From Escherichia boydii (GTDB lineage Bacteria; Pseudomonadota; Gammaproteobacteria; Enterobacterales; Enterobacteriaceae), in contig CP169086.1 in NCBI GenBank assembly GCA_041890495.1, positions 2,418,001 through 2,482,000 on the forward strand: a stretch of DNA of 64,000 nt. The letters run 5' to 3'. Under the pieces are notes generated by a model. It did no database searches. It worked only from the letters and a program-made list of their open reading frames with translations, and was not told the origin of the DNA. The position numbers and the translations under genes are program-made. Numbering within the stretch: position 1 is the stretch's first letter; every line of letters begins with the position of its first letter. Shown here in pieces: positions 43,873 to 53,951 of this stretch.

Positions 43873-45052
43873 GATTCACTCCCCTTTTGCTAAGCCTGCT
43901 ATCAGTTATACCACCCTGAGACGAGCGCGCCACACCCGTTGTCTATACTCAACACTCTACAGACAACGGAGTGCGCCATGCCTTTACCCGATTTCAAATC
44001 CTCTGAACCGTTCACCCTTGGCGTCGAGCTCGAACTGCAGGTGGTTAACCCGCCGGGGTACGATCTCAGCCAGGACTCCTCCGCGCTTATCGCCGCCGTC
44101 AAAGACGACATCAAAGGCGGTGAAGTCAAACACGACATCACCGAAAGCATGCTCGAAATCGCCACCGGCGTGTGTGAGACCATCGACCAGGCGGCGGCGC
44201 AGTTCTCGGTGATGCAGCAGAGCATCCTGCGCGCCGCGGCGGAGCAGCACATTCAGATCTGCGGCGGCGGGACGCATCCGTTCCAGAAATGGCAGCGTCA
44301 GGAGGTGTGCGACGACGAGCGCTATAACGTCACGCTGGAGCGCTTTGGCTATCTGATTTTGCAGGCGACGGTGTTCGGTCAGCACGTTCACGTCGGCTGC
44401 CGGACCGGGGATGACGCCATTTACCTCCTGCACGGCCTGTCGCGATTCGTGCCGCACTTTATTGCCCTGGCGGCCGCTTCGCCGTACATGCAGGGCACCG
44501 ACACAAAGTTCTCCTCGTCGCGGCTCAATATCTTCTCCGGGTTCCCGGATAACGGGCAGATGCCGTGGGTTAACAGCTGGCAGGAGTTCGAAGGGCTGTT
44601 CCGCCGCCTGAGTTCAACCAGCATGATCGACAGCATCAAGGATCTGCACTGGGATATTCGCCCCAGCCCGCATTTTGGCACCGTGGAGGTGCGGGTGATG
44701 GATACGCCGCTGACGCTCGGCCACGCGATTAACATCGCCGGGCTGATTCAGGCCACGTCCCACTGGCTGTTGACCACGCGGCCTTATAAACATCAGGAAC
44801 GGGATTTTCTGCTCTACCGTTTTAACCGTTTTCAGGCGTGTCGCTACGGGCTCGAGGGGATCCTGACGGACGTGCACACCGGCGAGCAACGAACTGTAGC
44901 GGTAGACATTGCCTGGCTGCTGGAGCAGGTGGCGCCGTCGGCCGATAAGCTCGGTGCCACAAGCGCAATCAACGAAATTGCCCTGCTGTTAAAGCAGGGC
45001 AAGAGTGTACTGCACCCATTTTGTTGGACGATGAAATGGAATAGTCCCTGAT

Positions 45053-45574
45053 ATGTCAAAGCCAAAATACCCCTTCGAAAAGCGCCTTGAAGTCGTGAAT
45101 CACTACTTCACAACTGATGATGGTTACAGGATCATCTCTGCCCGTTTTGGTGTACCCCGAACCCAGGTCAGGACATGGGTTGCCCTCTATGAAAAACATG
45201 GAGAAAAAGGTTTAATTCCCAAACCTAAAGGCGTTAGTGCTGATCCAGAGTTGCGCATTAAGGTCGTGAAAGCCGTGACCGAGCAGCAGATGTCCCTCAA
45301 TCAGGCTGCTGCTCACTTTATGCTTGCTGGTAGTGGTTCTGTAGCCAAGTGGCTGAAAGTCTATGAGGAGCACGGAGAAGCTGGTTTACGCGCACTCAAG
45401 ATCGGCACCAAAAGAAACATTACAATGTCAGTTGATCCAGAAAAAGCGGCGTTAGCATTGGAGCTGTCGAAAGACCGACGTATTGAGGATCTTGAAAGAC
45501 AAGTTCGATTCCTTGAAATGCGGCTTACGTATCTAAAAAAGCTGAAAGCCTTAGCTCATCCCGCGAAAAAGTGA
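45053..45574 (+). CDS. insJ: IS150-type OrfA (HTH protein)
   Basis: 173 residues, near IS150 InsJ: MSKPKYPFEKRLEVVNHYFT, with two helix-turn-helix units (about 20-50 and 75-110) and a C-terminal leucine-rich coil. The transposase is expected to be made by -1 frameshifting at the A6G run (45535-45541) into insK; OrfA alone acts as regulator. Confidence 0.94.
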   Translation: MSKPKYPFEKRLEVVNHYFTTDDGYRIISARFGVPRTQVRTWVALYEKHGEKGLIPKPKGVSADPELRIKVVKAVTEQQMSLNQAAAHFMLAGSGSVAKWLKVYEEHGEAGLRALKIGTKRNITMSVDPEKAALALELSKDRRIEDLERQVRFLEMRLTYLKKLKALAHPAKK

Positions 45575-46422
45575 AAGTACTCAATGAGCTAAGGCAGTTT
45601 TACCCTCTTGATGAGCTTCTCAGGGCAGCGGAGATACCGCGCAGTACGTTTTATTACCATCTAAAGGCTCTCAGCAAGCCTGATAAGTATGCGGATGTTA
45701 AAAAGCGTATTGGTGAGATTTATCACGAGAATAAAGGTCGATACGGATACCGTAGGGTAACGTTGTCTCTCCATCGAGACGGGGAACGGATTAACCATAA
45801 AGCTGTTCAGCGCCTGATGGGAACCCTCTCGCTTAAGGCAGCGATTAAGGTCAAGCGATACAGCTCCTACAGAGGAGAGGTAGGGCAAACCGCCCCTAAT
45901 GTTCTCCAAAGGGATTTCAAGGCTACACGGCCAAACGAGAAGTGGGTTACCGATGTTACTGAATTTGCAGTCAATGGGCGCAAGCTGTATTTGTCTCCAG
46001 TAATAGATCTCTTCAACAACGAAGTTATTTCTTACAGCCTGTCGGAAAGACCGGTGATGAACATGGTCGAGAATATGCTCGATCAGGCATTCAAAAAGCT
46101 TAAGCCTCACGAGCATCCTATTCTGCACTCTGACCAGGGATGGCAGTATCGTATGAGAAGGTATCAAAACATCCTTAAAGAACAAGGCATTACACAGAGC
46201 ATGTCCAGAAAAGGCAATTGTCTGGATAATGCAGTCGTGGAATGTTTCTTTGGAACCTTAAAGTCGGAGTGTTTTTATCTTGACGAGTTCAGTAATATAA
46301 GCGAACTGAAGGATGCTGTTACGGAATATATTGACTACTACAACAGCAGAAGAATTAGCCTGAAATTAAAAGGTCTGAGTCCAATTGAATATCGAACCCA
46401 GACCTATGTGCCTCGTGTTTAA
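45571..46422 (+). CDS. insK: IS150-type OrfB (DDE transposase domain)
   Basis: 283 residues with the IS3-family DDE catalytic core: WVTDVTEF (first Asp), HSDQGWQYR (second Asp) and ECFFGTLKSECF (Glu). Start GTG overlaps the insJ stop (GTGA). Produced mainly as a fusion with insJ by frameshifting. No stop or deletion is visible. Confidence 0.94.
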   Translation: MKVLNELRQFYPLDELLRAAEIPRSTFYYHLKALSKPDKYADVKKRIGEIYHENKGRYGYRRVTLSLHRDGERINHKAVQRLMGTLSLKAAIKVKRYSSYRGEVGQTAPNVLQRDFKATRPNEKWVTDVTEFAVNGRKLYLSPVIDLFNNEVISYSLSERPVMNMVENMLDQAFKKLKPHEHPILHSDQGWQYRMRRYQNILKEQGITQSMSRKGNCLDNAVVECFFGTLKSECFYLDEFSNISELKDAVTEYIDYYNSRRISLKLKGLSPIEYRTQTYVPRV

Positions 46423-46495
46423 CTGTCCAACTTTTTGGGGTCAGTACAGAGCGAGGCGCAGCGCATGCGGGACTTTATCGCCGACGGCGGCTCGC

Positions 46496-49400
46496 TTATT
46501 TCTCTGGTGCAGAAGCACTGCGAGCTGTGGGCGACGAGTCCGTAAGGCCGTGGCCCCACTCGCGCAGGCGCTGGAACAGCACGAATAGCGCGGGGATGAA
46601 CAGAATCCCCACCACGGTCGCCACCAGCATACCGCTGAAGACCGTGGTGCCGATGATGCGGCGGCTCTGGGCTCCTGCGCCGGTCGCCAGCATCATCGGC
46701 AGAACGCCGATAATGAACGACACGGCGGTCATCATCACCGCGCGCGGGCAAACTCCACGATCAGGATCGCGTTCTTGGCGGCGAGGGCTATCAGTAGCAC
46801 CAGACCAATCTGCACGTACACGTCGTTGGCGTATCCGGCCATCCACAGCCAGACCAGAGCCCCGCCGATGGCGAACAGCACCGAAAGCATCACGCTCGCC
46901 GGGAGCGTCCAGCTCTCGTACTGGGCGACGAGGAACAGCCACGCCATCACTACCGCCGCCAGCACGATCCAGATCGCCTGATTGCCGGTCTGCTGCTCCT
47001 GATACGACATTCCGCTCCAGGCGTAGTCGTACCCCGCAGGCAAATTCTCCGCCAAAATCTCGCCCATCGCCGCCATCGCCGTGCTGCTGCTCACCCCAGC
47101 CGCTGCCGAGCCGCTCACCGACACGGACGGGAACTGGTTGTACTGCTGCAGGAACGGCGCGCCGACGGTCGGCGTGATGGTGACAAGGTTGCTCAGGCGT
47201 ACCCGCTCGCCGCTGTTGCTGCGCACGAACAGCTCGCTAATCTGTTCGGCGCGCTCGCGCCACTGCATCTCGTTTTGCATCACCACGTGGTAGACGCGGT
47301 TGTTGATGCTGAAATCCCCGGCGCGGGTGCCGCCAAAGGCGGTTTGCAGGCTGCTGAAGATGCGCGACACCGGCACGTCGAGGCGCGCGGCGCGCTCGCG
47401 GTCAACGGTGAGCGTCAGCTGCGGCACGTTGCTGCTCCAGGTGGTGAATACGCGGCTCAGCTGCGGATGCTGGTTAGCTTTCGCCAGCACCTCGCGGGTG
47501 ACGCGCTCCAGCTCCGCCGGGCTCTGCCCTGCCTGAGCCTGAATGCGCAGGTCGAAGCCGGAGGCGTTGCCCAGCCCCGGCAGCGTCGGCGGCGCGAAGG
47601 TCATGATGGTCGCTTCCGGCAGGGCCAGCAGCTGGCGCTGCAGGGTACCCATCACCTTCTCCAGCGGCGGGCGCTCGCTCCAGTCCTTCAGCATGATGGA
47701 GATAAACCCGCCGTTGGAGGCGCTGGTGCCGTTGAGGATGTTAAATCCGGAGACCTGAATCACATCTTCCACCGCCGGGTTTTTGGCGATTAACTCGCGC
47801 GCCGTGGTCATCACCGCTTCGGTACGCTCCAGCGAGGCCGCTTCCGGCAGCTGGACGCTGGCGAAGAAGTAGCCCTGGTCTTCCTGCGGCAGGAAGCCTT
47901 TTGGCATCGACGTAAAGCTGAACAGCACGACTGCCGCTGCGCCTGCGGTGGCCAGCAGCGCCAGCCACGGACGCAGGTTTAAGACATTCACGATGCGGGT
48001 GTAGAAACCGCGCGTGGCGTCCAGCCCGCGGTTAAAGGCGCGATAGACTGCCGCCGGTTTCTCCGGGCGTGGACGCAGCAGCATCGCGCACAGGGCGGGC
48101 GTCAGGGTCAGCGCCACGAGGCTTGAGAGCGTCACGGCGGTGGAGAGCGTCACCGCGAACTGGCGGTACAGCTCACCGACAATCCCCGGTAAGAGCGCAA
48201 CCGGCACAAACACCGCCAGCAGCACCAGCGTGGTCGCGATCACCGGCCCGGCAATCTGGCGCAGCGCCAGCGCGGTCGCCGCCGTGCGGCTCTGCCCTTC
48301 CGCCATCAGCGTTTCAACGCTCTCCACCACCACGATGGCATCATCCACCACCATGGTCAGCGCCAGAATAATGGCAAACAGGCTGAGGGTGTTGGCGGAG
48401 TAGCCCAGCGTGTAGAGCACCGCGAAGGTGCCCACCAGCGACACCGGGATGGCGAGGGCGACAATCAGCGTCGCGCGCCAGCTCTGCAGGAACAGGGAAA
48501 CGACCACCACCACCGCCAGCATCGTCAGCGCCAGCGAGACGCCGATCTCCTTAATGGTCGCGGCGACGAAGGAGGTGGTGTCGAATTTCACCTCGTAGAC
48601 GAGGTCATCCGGGAAGCGCGTCGAGAGACGCTCCAGCTCCGCGCGTACCGCATCGGCCACGCGCAGGGCGTTGGCGGACGGCGTCGGATAGATGCCAAGG
48701 TAGGCCGAATCGTGGCCGTTCAGCTGCGCGCCGGAGCTGTAGCTGCGCGAGCCGAGTTCGATAGTCGCCACGTCCTTCAGGCGCACCAGCTGGCCCATCT
48801 CGCCCGCGCGGATAATGATGTCGGCAAAGTCTTCGGCCTGGCTTAAGCGCCCCAGCCCGTTGATGGTCAGCGTCTGCTGCTGGCCGTTAAACACCGGCGG
48901 CGTGCCCACCTGACCCGCCGCGCCCTGCACGTTCTGCTCGCGCAGCGCCTGCGCCACGTCATCGGTGGTGACGTTCAGGGCGTTCATGCGGTCCGGGCGC
49001 AGCCAGATGCGCATGCTGTAGTCGCGCGCGCCGAACATCTGCACCTGCCCGACGCCGGGCAGACGGGACAGCGCCTCGCGCACCTGGGTGCTGGCGTAGT
49101 TGCTGACGAACAGCGGCGTGTGGGTGTTGTTCGGTGAGTAAAGACTTACCCCCATCATCAGGTTGGTGGCACGCTTGCGCACCTGCACGCCGTTTTGCTG
49201 CGCCTCGGTTGGGAGCTGCGCCACGGCCTGCGCCACGCGGTTTTGCACGTCGATGGCGGCGAGATCCGGATCGGTGCCCGCCGCAAAGGTAATGTTCAGG
49301 CTGTAAGTGCCTTCGTCCGAACTGGTGGACTCCATGTAGAGCATATGATCCACGCCGTTTAGCTGCGTCTCCAGCGGCGTGGCGATGGCCTCCGCCACGT

Positions 49401-49566
49401 CAGCCGAACTGGCACCTGGCCAGCTGGCAGAGACGTTCACCACCGGCGGCGTGATCTGCGGATACTGCTCCACCGGGATAATCCTCAGCGCAATGGCCCC
49501 CAGCAGGGTGATGACCAGCGCAATCACCATCGCGAAGCGCGGGCGTTTGATGAAAAACGTCAGCAT
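46496..49566 (-). pseudogene. RND efflux pump inner-membrane component, internally deleted
   Basis: AcrB/MexB-type proton-driven pump. The first 943 residues are intact (MLTFFIKRPRFAMVIALVIT; TM4 motif MVVDDAIVVVES with the paired Asp; pore and docking domains) up to IALAAKNAILIVEFARAR, then stop at 46735. The missing end continues in another frame as VMMTAVSFIIGVLPMML.. to 46496. By comparison with AcrB roughly 25-30 codons between TM10 and TM11 are absent, with a length not divisible by three. This removes the loop and the residue region near TM11 needed for proton relay. Product inactive. Downstream of the MFP gene at 49576; overlaps the ybdK 3' end by 50 bases. Family otherwise unassigned. 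Confidence 0.88.
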
Positions 49567-49575
49567 GATGGCTCC

Positions 49576-50640
49576 TTAATTCAGTATCTGGACGGCAGCG
49601 CCAGGCTGCACGCGCTGCCCGCCGTCAGTAATCGCTCGCTCACCGGCCTTTACGCCGGAGGTAATCTGGAACTGCTGGCCGATCTGTCCGGCGACCGTCA
49701 GCGAACGTATTTCGGCTTTGCCGTCGGCGTTAACCACCCAGGCAAAGAATCCGTCGCCGTTCTGCTGTACGGCAGCGGCGGGCAGGGTCAGCACCGGCTG
49801 CTCGCTTGCCGGACGCAAAAACACGTTCACATTGCCGCCGGGGAGCAGCTGATGGCGCGGGTTGGCAAACTCGGCGCGCAGCATCACGCTGGCGGTACGC
49901 GGGTCAATGCGGTTATCCACTGACGTCAGCTCGCCGCTGACGCGCTGGCCGTTGCTGTCGATCAGCGCCTGCCAGGCACGCTTCATGGCGTTAATATCCG
50001 CATGCTGTCCGGCTTTGGCGGCAAATGCCCCCTCTTCCAGCGCAAAGGCGATGCGGATCGGGTCAAGCTGCACCACCTCCACCAAAACGCCGCTCGCCGG
50101 GTTGACCAGGCTCCCCACGTGGAAGCTGCTGTGCCCCACGCGGCCGTCAATCGGCGAGGTGATGCGGGTGTAGCTCAGGGTGACGCTGCGGGCTTCAAGC
50201 CGGGCTTTCGCCTGCTCCAGCGCGGCACTGGCGACGTCTCGCTGCATGCGGGCGTTGTCCACGTCGTGACGGCTGATGGCGTTGCTGTTGCCGAGACTTT
50301 CAAAGCGGGAAAGCTGCTGCTGCGCCTGGCGCAGCGTGGCTTCGGCGCTTTTCACCTCGGCCTGCGCCAGGCGCAGGGCGGCGCGCGGCTCGGCGTCGTC
50401 CAGTTCAAACAGCACGTCGCCTTTTTTCACGTACTGCCCGTCACGGAAGTGGATTTTGGCGATCGTGCCCTCCGTGCGTGCGCGTAGCTCAACGGTGTGA
50501 ATGGCTTCGATGCGGCCCGGGATCTGGCGCTCGGCGGCGTGGGCGGTTTGCTCCACGGTGGCGACGCGAACGGGAATGGCGGCGGCGAAGACGGGTTGCA
50601 GGGTACTGACAAGAAGTGCAAACAGGACCGGGAATTTCAT
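49576..50640 (-). CDS. RND efflux membrane fusion protein
   Basis: 354 residues with an N-terminal signal sequence (MKFPVLFALLVSTLQPVFAA), lipoyl/barrel half (VELRARTEGTIAKIHFRDGQ, YVKKGDVLFELDDAEPRAAL), coiled-coil hairpin (about 95-160: QQQLSRFESLGNSNAISRHD) and the ITSPIDGRVGHSSFHVGSLV core. No lipobox Cys at the signal end. It pairs with the RND gene 9 bases downstream, which is broken, so this protein has no own pump unless it serves another one. No TolC-like gene is present here. Confidence 0.88.
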   Translation of the reverse strand: MKFPVLFALLVSTLQPVFAAAIPVRVATVEQTAHAAERQIPGRIEAIHTVELRARTEGTIAKIHFRDGQYVKKGDVLFELDDAEPRAALRLAQAEVKSAEATLRQAQQQLSRFESLGNSNAISRHDVDNARMQRDVASAALEQAKARLEARSVTLSYTRITSPIDGRVGHSSFHVGSLVNPASGVLVEVVQLDPIRIAFALEEGAFAAKAGQHADINAMKRAWQALIDSNGQRVSGELTSVDNRIDPRTASVMLRAEFANPRHQLLPGGNVNVFLRPASEQPVLTLPAAAVQQNGDGFFAWVVNADGKAEIRSLTVAGQIGQQFQITSGVKAGERAITDGGQRVQPGAAVQILN

Positions 50641-50661
50641 GGGAGTACCTCAGCGTTGTTT

Positions 50662-50740
50662 CTCCCCTCACCCCGGCCCTCTCCCCAAAGGGGCGAGGGT
50701 GTTCACATTCCCTCTCCCCTTAGGGGAGAGGGTTAGGGTG
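50662..50740. repeat. Double CTCTCCC-type palindrome
   Basis: CTCACCCCGGCCCTCTCCCC..GGGG..GAGGG and then CCCTCTCCCCTTAGGGGAGA..GGGTTAGGGTGAGGGG. Two long imperfect palindromes, the strongest copies of this family in the window, between the MFP and P-type ATPase genes. Confidence 0.7.
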
Positions 50741-50763
50741 AGGGGTGTGGGGTAAGGTTTTCG

Positions 50764-53472
50764 TTATGCAGCCTTACGGAACCTGCGGGTCAGTCGCTTC
50801 TCGATTTCGACGACGAAGAACATCACGCCTGCAACGGCCAGGGTCACAAACCAGTAGCGCAGCGGCAGGGCTTCAGTGCCAAACAGCATCTGCATAAACG
50901 GCAGGTAAATAATCGCCGCCTGGAGCAGGAACAGCACGCCCGTCACCAGCCAGATCCCTTTGTTCGCCAGCAGGCCACGGTTCAGGGAGAACCCTTCGGT
51001 GTTGCGGCAGTTAATCATGTACACCCACTGGGCGCAGACCAGCATCTGCAGCAGCACGGTGCGGATGAACTCCGCGCTGTGGCCGCGCGGGGCCAGCCAG
51101 GCTTCCAGCGCAAAGGCGGCGATGGCAATCATGGTGCCGACGAAGGCCACGCGCCAGACGGCGTAGGCGTCCATCACGTGCTGCCCGGTCTGACGCGGCG
51201 GACGGCGCATGATGTTGCGCTCGGCGGCCTCAAAGGCCAGGCCGAAGGAGAGCGTGGCCGAGGTCGCCATGTTCATCCACAGAATCAGCACCGGCGTCAG
51301 CGGAATGATGTTCCCCGCCAGCAGCGCAATCACAATCAGCAGCCCCTGCGCCAGGTTAGTCGGCATGATGAACAGGATGGTCTTCTTCAGGTTGTCGTAA
51401 ACGCGACGCCCCTCTTTCACCGCGCTGGCGATGGTGGCGAAGTTATCGTCCGTCAGGACCATATCCGCCGCCTCTTTGGTCACTTCCGTGCCCTTAATGC
51501 CCATCGCAATGCCCACGTCCGCCTGACGCAGCGCCGGGGCATCGTTCACGCCGTCACCGGTCATGCCGACGATTTCGCCTTTGTCCTGCAGCGCTTTCAC
51601 CAGGCGCAGCTTATGCTCCGGGCTGGTACGGGCGAAGATGTCATACTTCACCGCGGCTTCCGCCAGTGCGGCATCGTCCATTTTCTCCAGCTCGTAGCCG
51701 GTGACCGCCTGCTCGCTGTTGGTGATCCCCAGCATCTGGCCGATGCTCATCGCCGTCTGCGGGTGATCGCCGGTGATCATCTTCACGCGGATCCCCGCCT
51801 GCTGGCAGGCGTTAATCGCGTCAATGGCTTCCGGGCGCGGCGGATCCATCATCCCGGCGATGCCGAGGAAGATCAGACCGTGGCTCAGGTCGTCGTGCGT
51901 CAGCTCCTGCTCGCCGTTCGCCGGCTTGAACGCCGCGGCAACCATGCGCAGCCCCTGACGCGCATAGCGCTCCATTTCGGTTTCCCAGTACGCGCGGTTG
52001 AAGGCTTCCGCACCGTTGCGGGTCTGCTGCTGCGCGCACAGGGCGAAAATGACGTCCGGCGCGCCGGTGATCAAAATCTGCTCCTCACCGCCAATCTGGT
52101 AGTGGGTGCTCATGTACTTGTACTGCGAGTCGAACGGGATCTTATTCACCAGCGTGGTCATCACCGGCTCAAGGCTGGCCTTCGCCGCCAGCACCTTCAG
52201 CGCGCCCTCGGTCGGCCCACCGGTAATGCCCCACAGGCCGCGCTCGTCCTGAATCAGCTGACTGTCGTTACACAGGTCGATGGTGCGCAGGTACTGCTCC
52301 AGCACGGTGCCCGGCTGGATCTGCACCGGCTCGTCGCTGCCTTCCAGGTAGATGTTGCCTACCGGCTCGTAGCTGTTGCCGTCCACGCGGTAGCAAGCGT
52401 CGGCGGTGATGATGGCTTTAGCCGTCATCTCATTCATGGTCAGGGTGCCGGTTTTATCCGAGCAGACCACGGTCATCGCGCCGAGCGTTTCAACCGTCGG
52501 CAGCTTGCGGATAATCGCCCGCTTACGCGCCATCGCCTGCACGCCAAGGGAGAGGATGATGGAGATAATTGCCGGCAGACCTTCCGGTACGGAGGCCACC
52601 GCCAGGCTAATCAGGGAGAGCAGCAGCTCGCCCATCGGGATCTCGCGGAACACCAGGCTGAAGACAAACAGCGCGGCCATCATAGCCAGGATAATGGCGA
52701 AGATCGCTTTACCCAGCTTGTCCATCTGCACCAGCAGCGGCGTACGGTGCTTCTCGATCCCCGCCATCATCTGGTTGATGTGGCCGAGTTCCGTATCCTG
52801 ACCGGTCGCGGTGACCACGCCGACGCCGCCGCCCGCGCTGACTGTCGTCCCGGAGAAGACCATGTTGGTGCGATCGCCCAGCGGTAATTCGCCGCTCAGC
52901 GGATTAACGTGTTTATCCACCACGGTGGATTCACCGGTCAGAATCGCCTCTTCCACGCGTAAATTATGCGCTTCAATTAGACGCATGTCCGCCGGAATAC
53001 GGTCCCCCGCACGCAATACAATAATATCGCCCGGGACTATTTCAGTTGTGGGTATAGTTTCGTGGTTGCCGTTACGAATAACGCGCGCCTCGCTGGAGAG
53101 CATATTACGAATACTCTTCAGGGATTTTTCCGCGTTGCTTTCCTGAATATGGCCAATTAAGGCATTGATTACCGCCACGCCCAAAATAACCAGCGTATCA
53201 ACCCAGTGGCCCATTATTGCCGTTAATACGGCGGCGGCCAGCAGGACATAAATCAGTACATCATTAAAATGGGCTAAGAAACGCAGCCAGGCGGGTTTGC
53301 CTTTTTTCTCCGGCAGCGCGTTCGGCCCTGTTTTTTGCAGACGCGCCTGCGCCTCAGCACGATCAAGACCGCTGGCCTGGCTCTGCGCGTGTGCAAGCAC
53401 CTGCTCTACGGTCTGCTGGTATGCCAACCCGCCGGAAGGCGGCATGTTAGGAGTCAATTTTTTTTCAGTCAT
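50764..53472 (-). CDS. P-type cation ATPase, P2-like with atypical membrane site
   Basis: 902 residues. N-terminal cation-ATPase domain (about 20-90), TGES at 179-182, TM4 VASVPEGLPAI (294-302), phosphorylation site CSDKTGTLT with Asp339, and the TGDGVND hinge. A Ca2+-ATPase-type fold, but TM5 reads IMPTNLAQGLLIVIALLAG and TM6 WMNMATSATLSFGLAFE, where canonical P2A pumps have VNLVTDGLPA: the TM6 Asp and TM5 Glu are missing. The transported ion is therefore open. The start behind AAGGA fits MTEKKLTPNM. Divergent 36-residue membrane protein gene 197 bases away. Confidence 0.86.
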   Translation of the reverse strand: MTEKKLTPNMPPSGGLAYQQTVEQVLAHAQSQASGLDRAEAQARLQKTGPNALPEKKGKPAWLRFLAHFNDVLIYVLLAAAVLTAIMGHWVDTLVILGVAVINALIGHIQESNAEKSLKSIRNMLSSEARVIRNGNHETIPTTEIVPGDIIVLRAGDRIPADMRLIEAHNLRVEEAILTGESTVVDKHVNPLSGELPLGDRTNMVFSGTTVSAGGGVGVVTATGQDTELGHINQMMAGIEKHRTPLLVQMDKLGKAIFAIILAMMAALFVFSLVFREIPMGELLLSLISLAVASVPEGLPAIISIILSLGVQAMARKRAIIRKLPTVETLGAMTVVCSDKTGTLTMNEMTAKAIITADACYRVDGNSYEPVGNIYLEGSDEPVQIQPGTVLEQYLRTIDLCNDSQLIQDERGLWGITGGPTEGALKVLAAKASLEPVMTTLVNKIPFDSQYKYMSTHYQIGGEEQILITGAPDVIFALCAQQQTRNGAEAFNRAYWETEMERYARQGLRMVAAAFKPANGEQELTHDDLSHGLIFLGIAGMMDPPRPEAIDAINACQQAGIRVKMITGDHPQTAMSIGQMLGITNSEQAVTGYELEKMDDAALAEAAVKYDIFARTSPEHKLRLVKALQDKGEIVGMTGDGVNDAPALRQADVGIAMGIKGTEVTKEAADMVLTDDNFATIASAVKEGRRVYDNLKKTILFIMPTNLAQGLLIVIALLAGNIIPLTPVLILWMNMATSATLSFGLAFEAAERNIMRRPPRQTGQHVMDAYAVWRVAFVGTMIAIAAFALEAWLAPRGHSAEFIRTVLLQMLVCAQWVYMINCRNTEGFSLNRGLLANKGIWLVTGVLFLLQAAIIYLPFMQMLFGTEALPLRYWFVTLAVAGVMFFVVEIEKRLTRRFRKAA

Positions 53473-53669
53473 CGTATTTTTCCTTCAATTTCCGGTGAAC
53501 AGAAGCCTGAATTCCTTTCGGGCTTAAATAAATTCATTTTAAAGTCTTGCGGGTAAAATTGATCTACCGCAATATAATGACTTCTCGGTTATTCAAAACT
53601 GATTAAAACTATTTCGATAATCTGATTTTTACAAAATATTTCTAAACCAATACTAAACGAGGGGGAACC

Positions 53670-53780
53670 ATGTGGGGTATTTATCGCGGGCGCAGACTGG
53701 TGTTATACGTTATCGCGGCCATTGTTATTGCCACGTTAATTGGTTATAGCACCTATACATTTGTAAAATTATTTTCCTGA
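53670..53780 (+). CDS. 36-residue membrane microprotein
   Basis: Frame MWGIYRGRRLVLYVIAAIVI..YTFVKLFS, 36 residues, with a very strong ribosome binding site (GAGGGGGAACC, then ATG). One membrane segment over about residues 10-28 with a positively charged N-terminus (RGRR). Not identified with a named small protein. It is divergent from the P-type ATPase gene with a 197-base AT-rich gap, so a regulator or subunit role for the ATPase is possible but unproven. Too small for usual gene finders. Confidence 0.72.
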   Translation: MWGIYRGRRLVLYVIAAIVIATLIGYSTYTFVKLFS

Positions 53781-53951
53781 TGCGGACGTTTATTTACATT
53801 ACGAGATAATAATATAAACGCCGGGTCGTATGTTGTTATTTATTCGCAGTAATAATGTCTTTGTTTTATTCAAAAAGGCCAGCGGGGCTGATATTGCTTT
53901 ACGTTACAGAATGCCGGACAATGACATTTTTAACTGACGATTAACATTACG

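Larger units (their letters stand above)
45006..46448 (+). mobile_element. IS150-type insertion sequence (IS3 family)
   Basis: 1,443 bases, the length I recall for IS150. Left end TGTACTGCACCCATTTTGTT, right end (reverse) TGTACTGACCCCAAAAAGTT, so the terminal inverted repeats match over TGTACTG and CCC. A 3-bp target duplication GAG flanks it (45003-45005 and 46449-46451). Contains insJ and insK overlapping at 45571-45574 and the A6G slippery run at 45535-45541. Both frames are open, so it may still be active. Confidence 0.93.
43978..46545 (+). pseudogene. ybdK: Carboxylate-amine ligase (YbdK), split by IS150-type element
   Basis: YbdK is a GCS2-family enzyme with weak glutamate-cysteine ligase activity. 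The start is MPLPDFKSSEPFTLGVELEL. Codons run intact to 45005 (...LLLKQGKS), then the mobile element interrupts. Right of the element the frame resumes at 46449 as SEAQRMRDFIADGGSLISLV and stops at 46545. Joining the parts gives the expected full-length 372-residue protein. As it stands, the reading frame runs into the element and stops at 45051 with a foreign tail VLHPFCWTMKWNSP, losing the last 27 residues or so. Confidence 0.93.

Noticed and set aside
46735..49566. Reading the 943-residue RND frame as a complete shorter pump
   Set aside because: The missing TM11-TM12 end is present in another frame right after it, so a deletion with frameshift fits better than a natural short form.
50662..50740. 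Palindromes as a CRISPR array
   Set aside because: Only two copies with no unique spacers; the same element occurs singly at other intergenic sites.
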